Shown: positions 45,464 to 53,294 of the stretch, piece after piece
How the letters are laid out: every line of letters starts with the position of its first letter
Position numbering within the stretch: position 1 is the stretch's first letter
Assembly: GCF_000785515.1 (NCBI RefSeq)
Contig: NZ_CP009913.1
Span: 1,826,001-1,890,000 of the forward strand
DNA length: 64,000 bases
Direction: 5' to 3'
From: Streptococcus salivarius
GTDB taxonomy: Bacteria > Bacillota > Bacilli > Lactobacillales > Streptococcaceae
Program-made: the position numbers and the translations under genes
Notes under the pieces: model-generated
Database searches by the model: none
Seen by the model: the letters and a program-made list of their open reading frames with translations, nothing else
Told to the model about the DNA's origin: nothing

Positions 45464-45634
45464 TTAAATTCTACTGGAGATGTAATACAATAGCGTCATT
45501 AGTACTGATATTTTAAATAAGCGAATATACATATCTTTGTTCTTTCTATTACAAAGATATGCAATCAAATATAATACAATTTCCGCTATCATTAGCAAGA
45601 ATAATTTTACTTCGGGAACATCAACAATAAGCAT
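45464..45634 (-). CDS. 56-residue membrane protein
   Basis: Starts MLIVDVPEVKLFLLMIAEIV at ATG 45634 with GAGGTG 7 bases ahead; a longer reading upstream has no ribosome site. Two hydrophobic helices separated by YLCNRKNKDMYIRLF. Second gene of the ComR-box operon, 33 bp after the preceding stop. Function unknown; immunity is a guess. Confidence 0.6.
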   Translation of the reverse strand: MLIVDVPEVKLFLLMIAEIVLYLIAYLCNRKNKDMYIRLFKISVLMTLLYYISSRI

Positions 45635-45667
45635 TTGCAAGCACCTCACATTCAAGGGGGCCAAAAG

Positions 45668-45835
45668 TTACTTTTTAAACTGTGCCCATTTTTTAAAAAG
45701 CAGACTATAAAGAAGCAAGGTCAGGCCTAGCAAGTTAATGGTATGGTGGACTGCATCCAAACTTCTAAATAGATTAGCGAGGCCCATTCCGATGAGAATG
45801 GTAGCCAGTAAATACGGTTTTGAGTTTTTGAACAT
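45668..45835 (-). CDS. 55-residue membrane protein
   Basis: Starts MFKNSKPYLLATILIGMGLA and ends LLFKKWAQFKK; two helices with basic ends. AAGGAGAAAAG precedes the ATG at 45835. First gene after the ComR-type promoter at 45886-45933. It lacks a double-glycine leader, so this operon seems to encode only membrane proteins and no bacteriocin, perhaps an immunity-only unit. Confidence 0.65.
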   Translation of the reverse strand: MFKNSKPYLLATILIGMGLANLFRSLDAVHHTINLLGLTLLLYSLLFKKWAQFKK

Positions 45836-45885
45836 ACTTTTCTCCTTAAAGTGTTTTTAGCTATCTGTGCAAAGCTATGAATTTT

Positions 45886-45933
45886 ATTATAGGTTGCAAG
45901 CCAACAAAAAAGTAGTGACATAAATGTCACTAC
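45886..45933 (-). promoter_or_regulatory. ComR-type box and -10, copy B
   Basis: A perfect 22-bp palindrome (45912-45933; arms GTAGTGACAT and ATGTCACTAC with AA between on the plus strand), then a run of six T on the minus strand, 20 bp to TATAAT (45891-45886). This matches the known ComR promoter layout of salivarius streptococci. The palindrome overlaps the stop codon of the gene upstream and, with its T run, also looks like a terminator. Confidence 0.85.
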
Positions 45934-46103
45934 TTGTCTGACCTTATATCCTTGATAATCGTACACATAAGAAAGAGAAAAAGACATAACCCAATAAGAT
46001 TTAGGCATTGAAGTCTAAAACTCAGTTTTTCTCCCAAATTATGTAAGGCAACAAGGATGAAGCCCATAGACATCATTAGAGACACTAGGCGTTTTTTAGT
46101 CAT
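45930..46103 (-). CDS. 57-residue membrane protein
   Basis: Read from ATG 46103 (MTKKRLVSLMMSMGFIL) with GAAGAGG 11 bases ahead; a start at 46145 adding 14 residues is also possible. Two hydrophobic helices, charged C terminus IIKDIRSDK. Third gene of the operon led by the bacteriocin at 46542; probable immunity or accessory protein. Its stop codon is inside the next ComR palindrome. Confidence 0.55.
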   Translation of the reverse strand: MTKKRLVSLMMSMGFILVALHNLGEKLSFRLQCLNLIGLCLFLFLMCTIIKDIRSDK

Positions 46104-46179
46104 GAGTACAAATACCTCTTCTTTTATATCGAAGTTTTCAACCATTATTCACAGACCAGCAATTGACAAAGTCCTTCAA

Positions 46180-46305
46180 TTAAGATTTCTTTTTAGCGGA
46201 ATTGGTAGCTTTGTGTTTTTCAAGAAATGACATAATAGGCTTATCCAAAAAAGTCATCACAGCCATGAAAACCATCCCTAAAATATAACTTTTCAAATCA
46301 AACAT
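46180..46305 (-). CDS. 41-residue membrane peptide downstream of a bacteriocin gene
   Basis: Starts MFDLKSYILGMVFMAVMTFL, one amphipathic/hydrophobic helix, and ends in a lysine-rich tail (TNSAKKKS). GGTGATGG overlapping the end of the bacteriocin gene is the ribosome site; the ATG is 6 bp after the bacteriocin stop. No double-glycine leader. Such tight coupling to a bacteriocin gene usually marks its immunity peptide. Confidence 0.65.
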   Translation of the reverse strand: MFDLKSYILGMVFMAVMTFLDKPIMSFLEKHKATNSAKKKS

Positions 46306-46311
46306 AATCCA

Positions 46312-46542
46312 TCACCACCAGCATGTTGCTCCATAACCAACACCACCTACGATAGCACCTCCGGCTGCTCCTGCGACAGCACCTTGCCAAGTACGTGTTT
46401 TGATACCTAATCGTAAACCATTACCAACTCCTGTAGCTACTCCTTGTTTAGCAAAACCTCCCCAGCTACATCCGCCACCTTCAACGTTTGCAAGTGCCTC
46501 GAGATCGAGTGTTTCAAAATTGTTCATTGTTTGTGTTGTCAT
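46312..46542 (-). CDS. Class II bacteriocin precursor, double-glycine leader (76 aa)
   Basis: Leader of 23 residues MTTQTMNNFETLDLEALANV then EGG. The 53-residue mature peptide starts GCSWGGFAKQG and ends YGATCWW, with cysteines at mature positions 2 and 51 that could form an end-to-end disulphide, many GXXXG-type motifs and a central TWQGA. The gene at 54925 encodes a homologue with the same cysteine positions and TWQGA. AGGAGG precedes the ATG. It is under a ComR-type box, not a Blp box, so its expression should follow competence signalling. Confidence 0.88.
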   Translation of the reverse strand: MTTQTMNNFETLDLEALANVEGGGCSWGGFAKQGVATGVGNGLRLGIKTRTWQGAVAGAAGGAIVGGVGYGATCWW

Positions 46543-46597
46543 TCTAACAACCTCCTAAAATATTATTTTTTAGCTTTTTCTCTCAAGCTATGGTTTT

Positions 46598-46645
46598 ATT
46601 ATAGGTTGCAAGCCGACAAAAAAGTAGTGACATAAATGTCACTAC
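46598..46645 (-). promoter_or_regulatory. ComR-type box and -10, copy A
   Basis: The same perfect 22-bp palindrome (46624-46645), T run and 20-bp distance to TATAAT (46603-46598) as copies B and C. It drives the bacteriocin gene at 46542 and lies 56 bp after the stop of the ABC exporter gene. Confidence 0.87.
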
Positions 46646-46701
46646 TCGATTTTGATTTTTAAGAAATCTTTTCGAATATAGAATCTATGGTCTAGACTAA
46701 C

Positions 46702-48450
46702 TTACTCTCCTTCCATTGCACCTGCTTGTAGGCTGTACATCTTGTGGTAAGTACCACCGAGGGCTAGGAGCTCCTCATGGCTACCGTGTTCGATGATGCG
46801 GCCCTTGTCTAAGACATAGATGCAGTTGGCATCTTGGATTGTCGATAGGCGGTGGGCAATGGCAATGGTTGTGCGTCCTTGACGCATTTTTGCTAGAGAA
46901 TTTTGGACAATAGCCTCTGTCTCCGAATCAATATTGGCTGTCGCTTCATCCAGGATTAGAATTTTAGGTTGGCTAGCAACGGTCCTAGCAAAGGCTAGAA
47001 GCTGACGTTGACCGGTTGAAAAACTTGAACCTCGTTCGGAAACTGGAGCATCATAACCTTCTGGAAGTTTGTCGATAAAGTGGTTGGCATCCACAAACTC
47101 AGCAGCGGCTTTGATCTCTTCATCAGTTAAATCCTGATACATTGCAATATTGGATTTGATTGTACCATGATAGAGAAAGGGTTCCTGAAGGACAAGACCA
47201 ATGTTCTTACGCAGCTCTGCCTGACTATAATCGCGAATATCCACACCGTCAAGAAGAACTCGTCCTGATTGGAACTCATAAAAACGCATGAATACGTTGA
47301 TAATAGAGGATTTTCCGGAACCTGTAGAACCAACAAAGGCGATGGTTTCACCTTTATTGACAGAGAAGGAAATATTATCTAAAATCTGGTGCTTACCATC
47401 ATAGGAGAAGGAGACATTTTCAAAGCGAATATTCCCCTCAGTAACCTTGGCATCTGTGCATCTCTGTTTAGGCTCATAGGTGCGCTCGTCGATCAAGGCG
47501 AAGACCCGACCTGCTGAGACCATCGAGGTTTGCAAGGTTGAGAAGTTTTGTGTCACTTCAATCAAGGGATCAAAGAGGCGGTTAATATACTGGATAAAGG
47601 CATACATGGTCCCTGCTGTGATGCCCAAATAGATACCTCGGTAGCCAAAGTAGGCCATGAGAACAGCATAGCCCAGAAGCTTCAGTAAACTCATGGCTGG
47701 GCGTAGAAAGAGAGAATCCAGTGACATGGAACGGCTGGCGTAAATCAGATGTTCCTCATTAATAGCATCAAACTCTTTTTTGAGACGTTCCTCTTGGTTA
47801 AAGGCCTGAATGATGCGAATCCCTTCGATACTCTCTGACAGTTTGGCATTTATATCTGAAAGCAAGGCTCTGGTCTTTTCAATGATGACCACTGATTTTT
47901 TGCGGTAGAGATTAACCAAAAGAACAATCAGAGGAAGAAAGAGCACAATAAGCCCGGTCAGACGAATGTCCAAGATCATCATGGTGTAAAGGGTGGTAAC
48001 AAAGATAAAGATAGCCGAAATAAAGCTAGACAGAATCCCTGAGAACATCTCGCTAATAGTTTCTGTATCATTGGTCAAGCGGGAAACGATAGAGCCTGCT
48101 GGAGTTTTGTCAAAGTAAGACATACCTAGTTTCTCCATATTGGCAAAGGCATCTCGGCGAATATCCCTGACAATACTGTAGGACACACGCGCAAAAAAGA
48201 GATTTCCCAAATACTGGACTAGCGTCTGCAAAAGATAAAGACCATAGTAACCAATCAGAATCAAGCTTGCCGCCTGATTCATATCATGAAGATAGTGGTC
48301 GATAAAATAAGAGGCCACAAGGGGAATGATACTCTTAATAATCGTTGTGGACAAGAGGAAGGTCAAAGCTAGAAAGGTCAAGAATTTGTAAGGCTTGAGA
48401 TAAGTCAAGAGACGCTTAAAGACAGACCATTGGTTTTGATTAGGCATCAA
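46702..48450 (-). CDS. Heterodimeric ABC exporter subunit with canonical Walker B
   Basis: 582 residues: six-helix exporter domain (1-320) plus ATPase domain. Walker A GSTGSGKSS, Walker B ILILDEAT with the catalytic Glu, but the signature is FSTGQRQLL instead of LSGGQ. Its partner has a normal signature and a weak Walker B, so the two form one working and one degenerate ATP site, as in LmrCD/BmrCD-type multidrug exporters. The ATG overlaps the partner's stop by 11 bases. There is no C39 peptidase domain, so it is not the bacteriocin-processing exporter. Confidence 0.9.
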   Translation of the reverse strand: MMPNQNQWSVFKRLLTYLKPYKFLTFLALTFLLSTTIIKSIIPLVASYFIDHYLHDMNQAASLILIGYYGLYLLQTLVQYLGNLFFARVSYSIVRDIRRDAFANMEKLGMSYFDKTPAGSIVSRLTNDTETISEMFSGILSSFISAIFIFVTTLYTMMILDIRLTGLIVLFLPLIVLLVNLYRKKSVVIIEKTRALLSDINAKLSESIEGIRIIQAFNQEERLKKEFDAINEEHLIYASRSMSLDSLFLRPAMSLLKLLGYAVLMAYFGYRGIYLGITAGTMYAFIQYINRLFDPLIEVTQNFSTLQTSMVSAGRVFALIDERTYEPKQRCTDAKVTEGNIRFENVSFSYDGKHQILDNISFSVNKGETIAFVGSTGSGKSSIINVFMRFYEFQSGRVLLDGVDIRDYSQAELRKNIGLVLQEPFLYHGTIKSNIAMYQDLTDEEIKAAAEFVDANHFIDKLPEGYDAPVSERGSSFSTGQRQLLAFARTVASQPKILILDEATANIDSETEAIVQNSLAKMRQGRTTIAIAHRLSTIQDANCIYVLDKGRIIEHGSHEELLALGGTYHKMYSLQAGAMEGE

Positions 48451-50197
48451 CTTCTCCTCCTTCCATTTCTAACTGTTGAGACTCATAGGTCTTGGCATAC
48501 CAACCACCCTGAGCTAGTAAGTCCTCATGACGGCCCCGTTCAATGATACGACCATTTTGCATGACTAAGATGAGGTCAGCGTGCACCACCGCACTAAGAC
48601 GATGGGCGGTAATGATCGTCGTCTTATCCTTGCGGGTATGTTTAAGATTGTCAATAATGGCATGTTCTGTCTTGGCATCAACCGCAGATAAGGAGTCGTC
48701 CAAAATCAAAATATCTGGATCCAAAATCATGGCACGACTTATGGCCAGACGTTGTTTTTGACCACCTGATAGGCTGACACCCTTTTCACCAATGATTGTT
48801 TCAAAGCCTTCAGGCATAGCCTTGATATCCTCATAAACTTGAGCCAACTTAGTCGCTTCTTCCACCTTTTCAAAGGCGAGGTCAGGATTACCAAAACGAA
48901 CATTGTCTAAAATGGAACTGGCAAAGAGAAACTGGTCTTGGGGAACATAGCCCATCAAGCTACGCAAGTCTGATAGGCGATAGTCTCGGATGTCATGTCC
49001 ATTTAAATAGATGGCTCCTTGATTGACATCGTGCTCCCGCAAGAGTAACTTGACAAGGGCCGTCTTTCCTGAGCCAGTCTGTCCAACCAAACCAAGGGTT
49101 TTCCCCTTGTCCAAGGTGAAATGAATATCTCTCAAAGTATCCTCATCCTCAAAAGCAAAGCGGTCAATCGCATACTCTAAGCGACCATTTTCGATACTTG
49201 GGAGAGGATGCGCAGGATCTTGAACATCTGATTCCTGTTCCAGAAGATTTTCAATACGTTGGTAGGATACATTTCCCCTCTGTGTGATATTAAAGAGGAA
49301 ACCAATAGCCATTAGGGGCCAAACCAGCATGTCCAAATAGGTAATGAAGGTTACCAAATTTCCGACCGTTATCTGATTAGCCTGAATCATAAAGGCACCG
49401 ACAAGAAGGGTCAAAACATAAGATGAGCCAACAAAGAGTAAGACCAAAGGATCAAAAAGGCTATCATACTTCATGGTATGCATATTCTTTTTGAAGGTCA
49501 TCTTATTGGTCTCTTGGAAGGACTGAAGCTCAGCCTCCTGGTAGCCAAAAGACTTAGTTACCTTGATACCTGATACTGACTCTTGAACCTTATTATTAAG
49601 TTCTGAAAAGGCTGCCTGGGATTCTCCAAAAGCTTTATGGGTCTTGCGGCCCAAACGACTGGTCGCAAAAGCCATGAAGGGTAGAGGTAAGACAGCCACC
49701 AGTGTCATCTGCCAGGAAATGCTGAAAAACATGGTGATTAGGGTTACCAAGGCTGTGATAGACGCATCCACGGCTGACATGACACCTCCGCCAGCCAAGC
49801 GGGTTAAAGAGTTGATATCATTGGTTGCATGGGCCATGAGGTCCCCAGTTCGGTACTTTTGATAAAAAGAAGGCGACATCTTGGTAAAATGCTCAAATAG
49901 GTGTGAACGCATAATCTGGCCTAAGCGATAAGAAGTCGCCAAGATATACATGCGCCAAACATAGCGCAAATAGTACATCCCCAAAGCTGCCAAAAGCAAA
50001 TAAACGAGATTCAAAAGCAAGATCTGATTGGTCAATTTTCCCGATGTGATAGCATCAATGACCCGCCCCATAACCATAGGAGGAATCAGATTGAGAACCG
50101 AAACCAGACTCAGTGCCAAAATCCCAACAATATACCGGCGTTTTTCTAACTTGAAAAACCACCAAAGTTTTGCAATGATTGATTCTTTAAAAGACAA
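48440..50197 (-). CDS. Heterodimeric ABC exporter subunit with degenerate Walker B
   Basis: 585 residues: six-helix domain (1-325) plus ATPase domain. Walker A GQTGSGKTA, signature LSGGQKQRL, Walker B ILILDDSLSAVD where Asp replaces the catalytic Glu. The degenerate site would be this subunit's Walker A/B against the partner's STGQR signature. Family members export drugs, lipids or peptides. Its position between two bacteriocin loci may be chance or may mean a part in resistance. Confidence 0.9.
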   Translation of the reverse strand: MSFKESIIAKLWWFFKLEKRRYIVGILALSLVSVLNLIPPMVMGRVIDAITSGKLTNQILLLNLVYLLLAALGMYYLRYVWRMYILATSYRLGQIMRSHLFEHFTKMSPSFYQKYRTGDLMAHATNDINSLTRLAGGGVMSAVDASITALVTLITMFFSISWQMTLVAVLPLPFMAFATSRLGRKTHKAFGESQAAFSELNNKVQESVSGIKVTKSFGYQEAELQSFQETNKMTFKKNMHTMKYDSLFDPLVLLFVGSSYVLTLLVGAFMIQANQITVGNLVTFITYLDMLVWPLMAIGFLFNITQRGNVSYQRIENLLEQESDVQDPAHPLPSIENGRLEYAIDRFAFEDEDTLRDIHFTLDKGKTLGLVGQTGSGKTALVKLLLREHDVNQGAIYLNGHDIRDYRLSDLRSLMGYVPQDQFLFASSILDNVRFGNPDLAFEKVEEATKLAQVYEDIKAMPEGFETIIGEKGVSLSGGQKQRLAISRAMILDPDILILDDSLSAVDAKTEHAIIDNLKHTRKDKTTIITAHRLSAVVHADLILVMQNGRIIERGRHEDLLAQGGWYAKTYESQQLEMEGGEVDA

Positions 50198-50260
50198 GTT
50201 ACTCCTCCTATCCTTACAAATGGTTAATAATAGACCTCGTATAAGTCTCGTATGATAAGG

Positions 50261-50707
50261 TTACTTCCAATAGCGATAGATTGTGCCATCTTCTAACTGA
50301 AAGTGACCAATATAAGATAACTTCCCAAAATCAGTAGACTCTGGCAATTGATAAGCAAAGGAATCAAAATTATAGACCTTGTGCCCATCATCCATAGAGT
50401 AGCTATCCTTATCATGGATAACGGATTCATCTTTCTTAGGGTTCCAAATGCGTCTGATTTCATCAGATGTCTTATACTCTCTGACAAAATTGTACAATTC
50501 AAAGTTAGTTGCCTCACTGAGATAGCGACCATCGGTGTTGTAGTTAGCTAATTGAGGCTCTCTCTTAGCCTCAGAATAATTCCAAACCTGTCCTCTTTCT
50601 CGCATGATATCGGCATCACGGCCACTTTGATAAGTATCTGCCTTAACCATCGTCATTGTTACTCCTAACGTTAATACGGTGACTACTGTCATCATTAAGT
50701 GTTTCAT
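50261..50707 (-). CDS. Secreted protein (148 aa), unknown
   Basis: Signal peptide (MKHLMMTVVTVLTLGVTMTM) with cleavage near VKADT; no lipobox and no wall anchor, so it should be released. The mature part is polar, rich in Tyr and Asp (YQSGRDADIMRERGQVWNYS, later HFQLEDGTIYRYWK), and looks like a small beta-rich domain. GGAGA precedes the ATG. Family not recognised. Confidence 0.65.
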   Translation of the reverse strand: MKHLMMTVVTVLTLGVTMTMVKADTYQSGRDADIMRERGQVWNYSEAKREPQLANYNTDGRYLSEATNFELYNFVREYKTSDEIRRIWNPKKDESVIHDKDSYSMDDGHKVYNFDSFAYQLPESTDFGKLSYIGHFQLEDGTIYRYWK

Positions 50708-50779
50708 TGTTTCTCCAAACGTTTTTATTCATTTTTCCCTCTTTTGAATGTGTTGTATTTGTATGATAGAAAATAAGTG

Positions 50780-50809
50780 AAACCTGAGACGCGTAAGCTC
50801 CCAGGTTTT
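50780..50809. terminator. Probable terminator after the VanZ-like gene
   Basis: AACCTG (50781-50786) pairs with CAGGTT (50802-50807) around a 15-base loop with weak inner pairing, directly after the stop at 50810; the T run is better on the plus strand. Confidence 0.5.
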
Positions 50810-51337
50810 TTACTCTTTAAAATGCGTTTGAATCAGTTTTACAAGAAGGCGGTAGACACCTAGTGCCACCAAACCTCCCAAAGTGTTGGTCCATAAATCA
50901 TCTAACTCAAAGACACGATTAGCATCAATGAGAAGATCTAGAATGACTTGTCCAACCTCAATCGTCAAAGACATGACAAAGGTCGCTAAAAGGACCTTTT
51001 TCCAAGACCTGAATCTGGGGTACAAGGCTAAAAGCCCTAAAATCAGCGGACTCAGCAAGAAAATGTTGGTCACATTTTGCCCAAGCACAAAGACAATCTC
51101 TTTAAGACTATCCAGCTGATAAAAGTTGGTCAAACTATTGAATGGGGTTAATAGGACCACTACACGACCAAAATGTTGAATACCAGGGGTTTCAACACCT
51201 TCAACTAGCCCGTACTGGGGTGTCCAACATAGGAGCACTAAACAAAGGAGATAAGCACAGACCAAAACTAGGCTTAGCTTTCTTCCTTTTGGTGTTAGTT
51301 CTCCATCCTTATCTACCCAAGTCTTAAGCTGAAACAT
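50810..51337 (-). CDS. VanZ-like membrane protein
   Basis: 175 residues with five hydrophobic segments. VanZ-family marks are LVLLCWTPQ, the FLLSPLILGLLALYPRF helix and TIEVGQVILDLL followed by FELDDLWTNTLGGLVALG. VanZ proteins of enterococci give low-level teicoplanin tolerance; streptococcal members have unknown roles. Starts 1 bp after the rlmN stop, so part of the rlmN operon. Confidence 0.85.
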   Translation of the reverse strand: MFQLKTWVDKDGELTPKGRKLSLVLVCAYLLCLVLLCWTPQYGLVEGVETPGIQHFGRVVVLLTPFNSLTNFYQLDSLKEIVFVLGQNVTNIFLLSPLILGLLALYPRFRSWKKVLLATFVMSLTIEVGQVILDLLIDANRVFELDDLWTNTLGGLVALGVYRLLVKLIQTHFKE

Positions 51338-51338
51338 C

Positions 51339-52508
51339 TTACTTACCTTCTGATTTACCAGAAGCTTCTGCCACTGCTTTTTGACGGTCGCGTTTCATAG
51401 TGTTTGAACGCAATTGTCCACAAGCTGCATCGATATCTGTACCGTGCTCTTGACGAACCACGCAGTTAACCCCATTTTTCTTGAGCACATCGTAGAAGGC
51501 AGCCACACGTTCTTTCGTTGAACGGCTATATTGATCGTGCTCTGATACTGGGTTATATGGAATCAAGTTGATGTATGACAACTTACGGATTTTCTTAGTC
51601 AAATCAGCCAACTCTTGTGCATTTTCAGGATGGTCATTGACCTCATTAAGCATGATATACTCAAAAGTTACACGACGGTTGGTTGTCTGGATGTAATACT
51701 CGATAGCTTCAAAGAGTTTTTCAAGTGGGAACGAGCGGTTGATACGCATGATGCTTGAACGAAGGTCATTGTTAGGCGCATGAAGTGATACGGCAAGGTT
51801 AACTTGAACACCTTCGTTAGCAAATTCCTTAATTTTTGGTGCCAAACCAGATGTTGACACGGTGATGTGACGCGCTCCAATGGCAAGACCATTGTCATTG
51901 TTAATGGTACGCAAGAAGCGAAGCACATTGTCATAGTTATCAAATGGCTCACCGATACCCATAACAACCACGTGGCTGACACGTTCACCGTCACCACGAT
52001 CATCAAAGTATTTTTGTACCAACATGATTTGCGCCACAATCTCACCAGCAGTCAAGTCACGTTGTTTCTTAATCAAACCACTGGCACAGAAAGTACAACC
52101 GATGTTACATCCAACCTGAGTTGTCACACAGACAGACAAACCATAGTGTTGACGCATCAAAACCGTCTCAATCAACATACCATCTGGCAATTCAAAAAGA
52201 TATTTAACGGTACCATCTTTAGATTCTTGAACGATACGTTGTTTCAATGGGTTTACGCAGAAATTCTCATTCAATTTAGCAATGAAATCCTTTGAAATGT
52301 TGGTCATTTCTTCGAAAGATTGCACACGCTTCTTGTAGAGCCAATCCCAAATTTGAGTAGCACGGAATTTCTTTTCACCGTGTTCCATAGCCCAATCAAT
52401 CAACTCGTCACGAGTAAGACCATAAATAGAAGGTTTGTAGCCTTCCATATCCTCTAACTTCTGACGTTTACGGCGTTCTGGTTTTGCTTGTGTTGTTACT
52501 TCTGACAT
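51339..52508 (-). CDS. rlmN: Dual-specificity RNA methyltransferase RlmN
   Basis: 389 residues, radical SAM enzyme. C134, C138 and C141 (CNIGCTFC) bind the cluster; [15 protein letters not shown] and the C-terminal [17 protein letters not shown] hold the conserved motif with the second catalytic cysteine. It methylates C2 of A2503 in 23S rRNA and A37 in some tRNAs. The N terminus carries about 20 extra basic residues. It begins 3 bp after the yutD stop; AAGGAAA is the ribosome site. Confidence 0.96.
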   Translation of the reverse strand: MSEVTTQAKPERRKRQKLEDMEGYKPSIYGLTRDELIDWAMEHGEKKFRATQIWDWLYKKRVQSFEEMTNISKDFIAKLNENFCVNPLKQRIVQESKDGTVKYLFELPDGMLIETVLMRQHYGLSVCVTTQVGCNIGCTFCASGLIKKQRDLTAGEIVAQIMLVQKYFDDRGDGERVSHVVVMGIGEPFDNYDNVLRFLRTINNDNGLAIGARHITVSTSGLAPKIKEFANEGVQVNLAVSLHAPNNDLRSSIMRINRSFPLEKLFEAIEYYIQTTNRRVTFEYIMLNEVNDHPENAQELADLTKKIRKLSYINLIPYNPVSEHDQYSRSTKERVAAFYDVLKKNGVNCVVRQEHGTDIDAACGQLRSNTMKRDRQKAVAEASGKSEGK

Positions 52509-52511
52509 AGT

Positions 52512-53240
52512 TTAATTTCCTTTTTTTCTGATTGTGAAATGCTGACCATCTGACTTGGTCTGGCTTTGTTTCTTCGATGGGGTGTTTTGACCTTTAGATT
52601 TTGGAGCTTGCTTCTGACTCTTCTTGAAGTTAGGCTTACGCTCACGACCACCGTCCTCGGATCTAGATTTGAACTTAGGGCGACGCTTGATTTTCTCAAA
52701 GCTTGGACCCTCTTGATCCCTATCTCTTCGTTTGGACTTGTCTGGCTTTTGCTTAGCAGAAGCTTTTTGTCCTTTATTCTTTTGAGAAGCATTGCGCTCT
52801 CTATCTCTAGATTCCTGAGAAGAATTACGACGATTATTAGAACGACGGCGCTTGCGACGAGGCTCCGTCTCCTCTTCAAAGACGATTAACTGCGGCTCTT
52901 CATTTTTCAAAATAAAGTAGGCACAGCCAAAGGCACAGTATTCACGCAAATACTCCGATAATCGGCTAATGCGGTCTGTCTTACGCGTATTAGGGCGCTC
53001 GTCCTCGTAAAATCCCTTAAGACGAAGCTGATCATTAGACCAGTCCCCAACGATATAATCATACTTGAGCATGATTTCAGAAAAACGTTGCCCAAAGCGG
53101 GTAGCGTCTAAAGCATCCTTGTGATTTTCAAGAACTGTAAACTGACAGGCATCTGATTTCAGAAGATCAGCCACATACACAAAGTCTGGCCCTGGATATT
53201 TATTATAATTAAACATTTCTGGCAAGATTTCTTTACGCAT
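52512..53240 (-). CDS. YutD-family protein with long basic tail
   Basis: 242 residues. The first 125 are the YutD/DUF1027 domain (MFNYNKYPGPDFVYVADLL, then IVGDWSNDQLRLKGFYED and LREYCAFGCAYFILKN). The remaining about 115 residues are disordered and extremely basic, rich in Lys, Arg, Ser and Gln, with no fold visible; the tail probably binds RNA or DNA. Genes of this family precede rlmN in many streptococci. AAAGGATGG precedes the ATG. Function unknown. Confidence 0.83.
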   Translation of the reverse strand: MRKEILPEMFNYNKYPGPDFVYVADLLKSDACQFTVLENHKDALDATRFGQRFSEIMLKYDYIVGDWSNDQLRLKGFYEDERPNTRKTDRISRLSEYLREYCAFGCAYFILKNEEPQLIVFEEETEPRRKRRRSNNRRNSSQESRDRERNASQKNKGQKASAKQKPDKSKRRDRDQEGPSFEKIKRRPKFKSRSEDGGRERKPNFKKSQKQAPKSKGQNTPSKKQSQTKSDGQHFTIRKKGN

Positions 53241-53294
53241 GTGCCATCCTTTCTGCTCTCTCTTATTTTCTATCCTGATGCTGTAATAATGTCT

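Noticed and set aside
45727..46008. 93-codon minus-strand frame spanning a ComR box
   Set aside because: It runs through the palindrome and promoter and overlaps two better small genes with ribosome sites.
46702..50197. Bacteriocin-processing exporter (BlpA-like)
   Set aside because: Neither subunit has the N-terminal C39 peptidase domain; both are ordinary half-size exporters.
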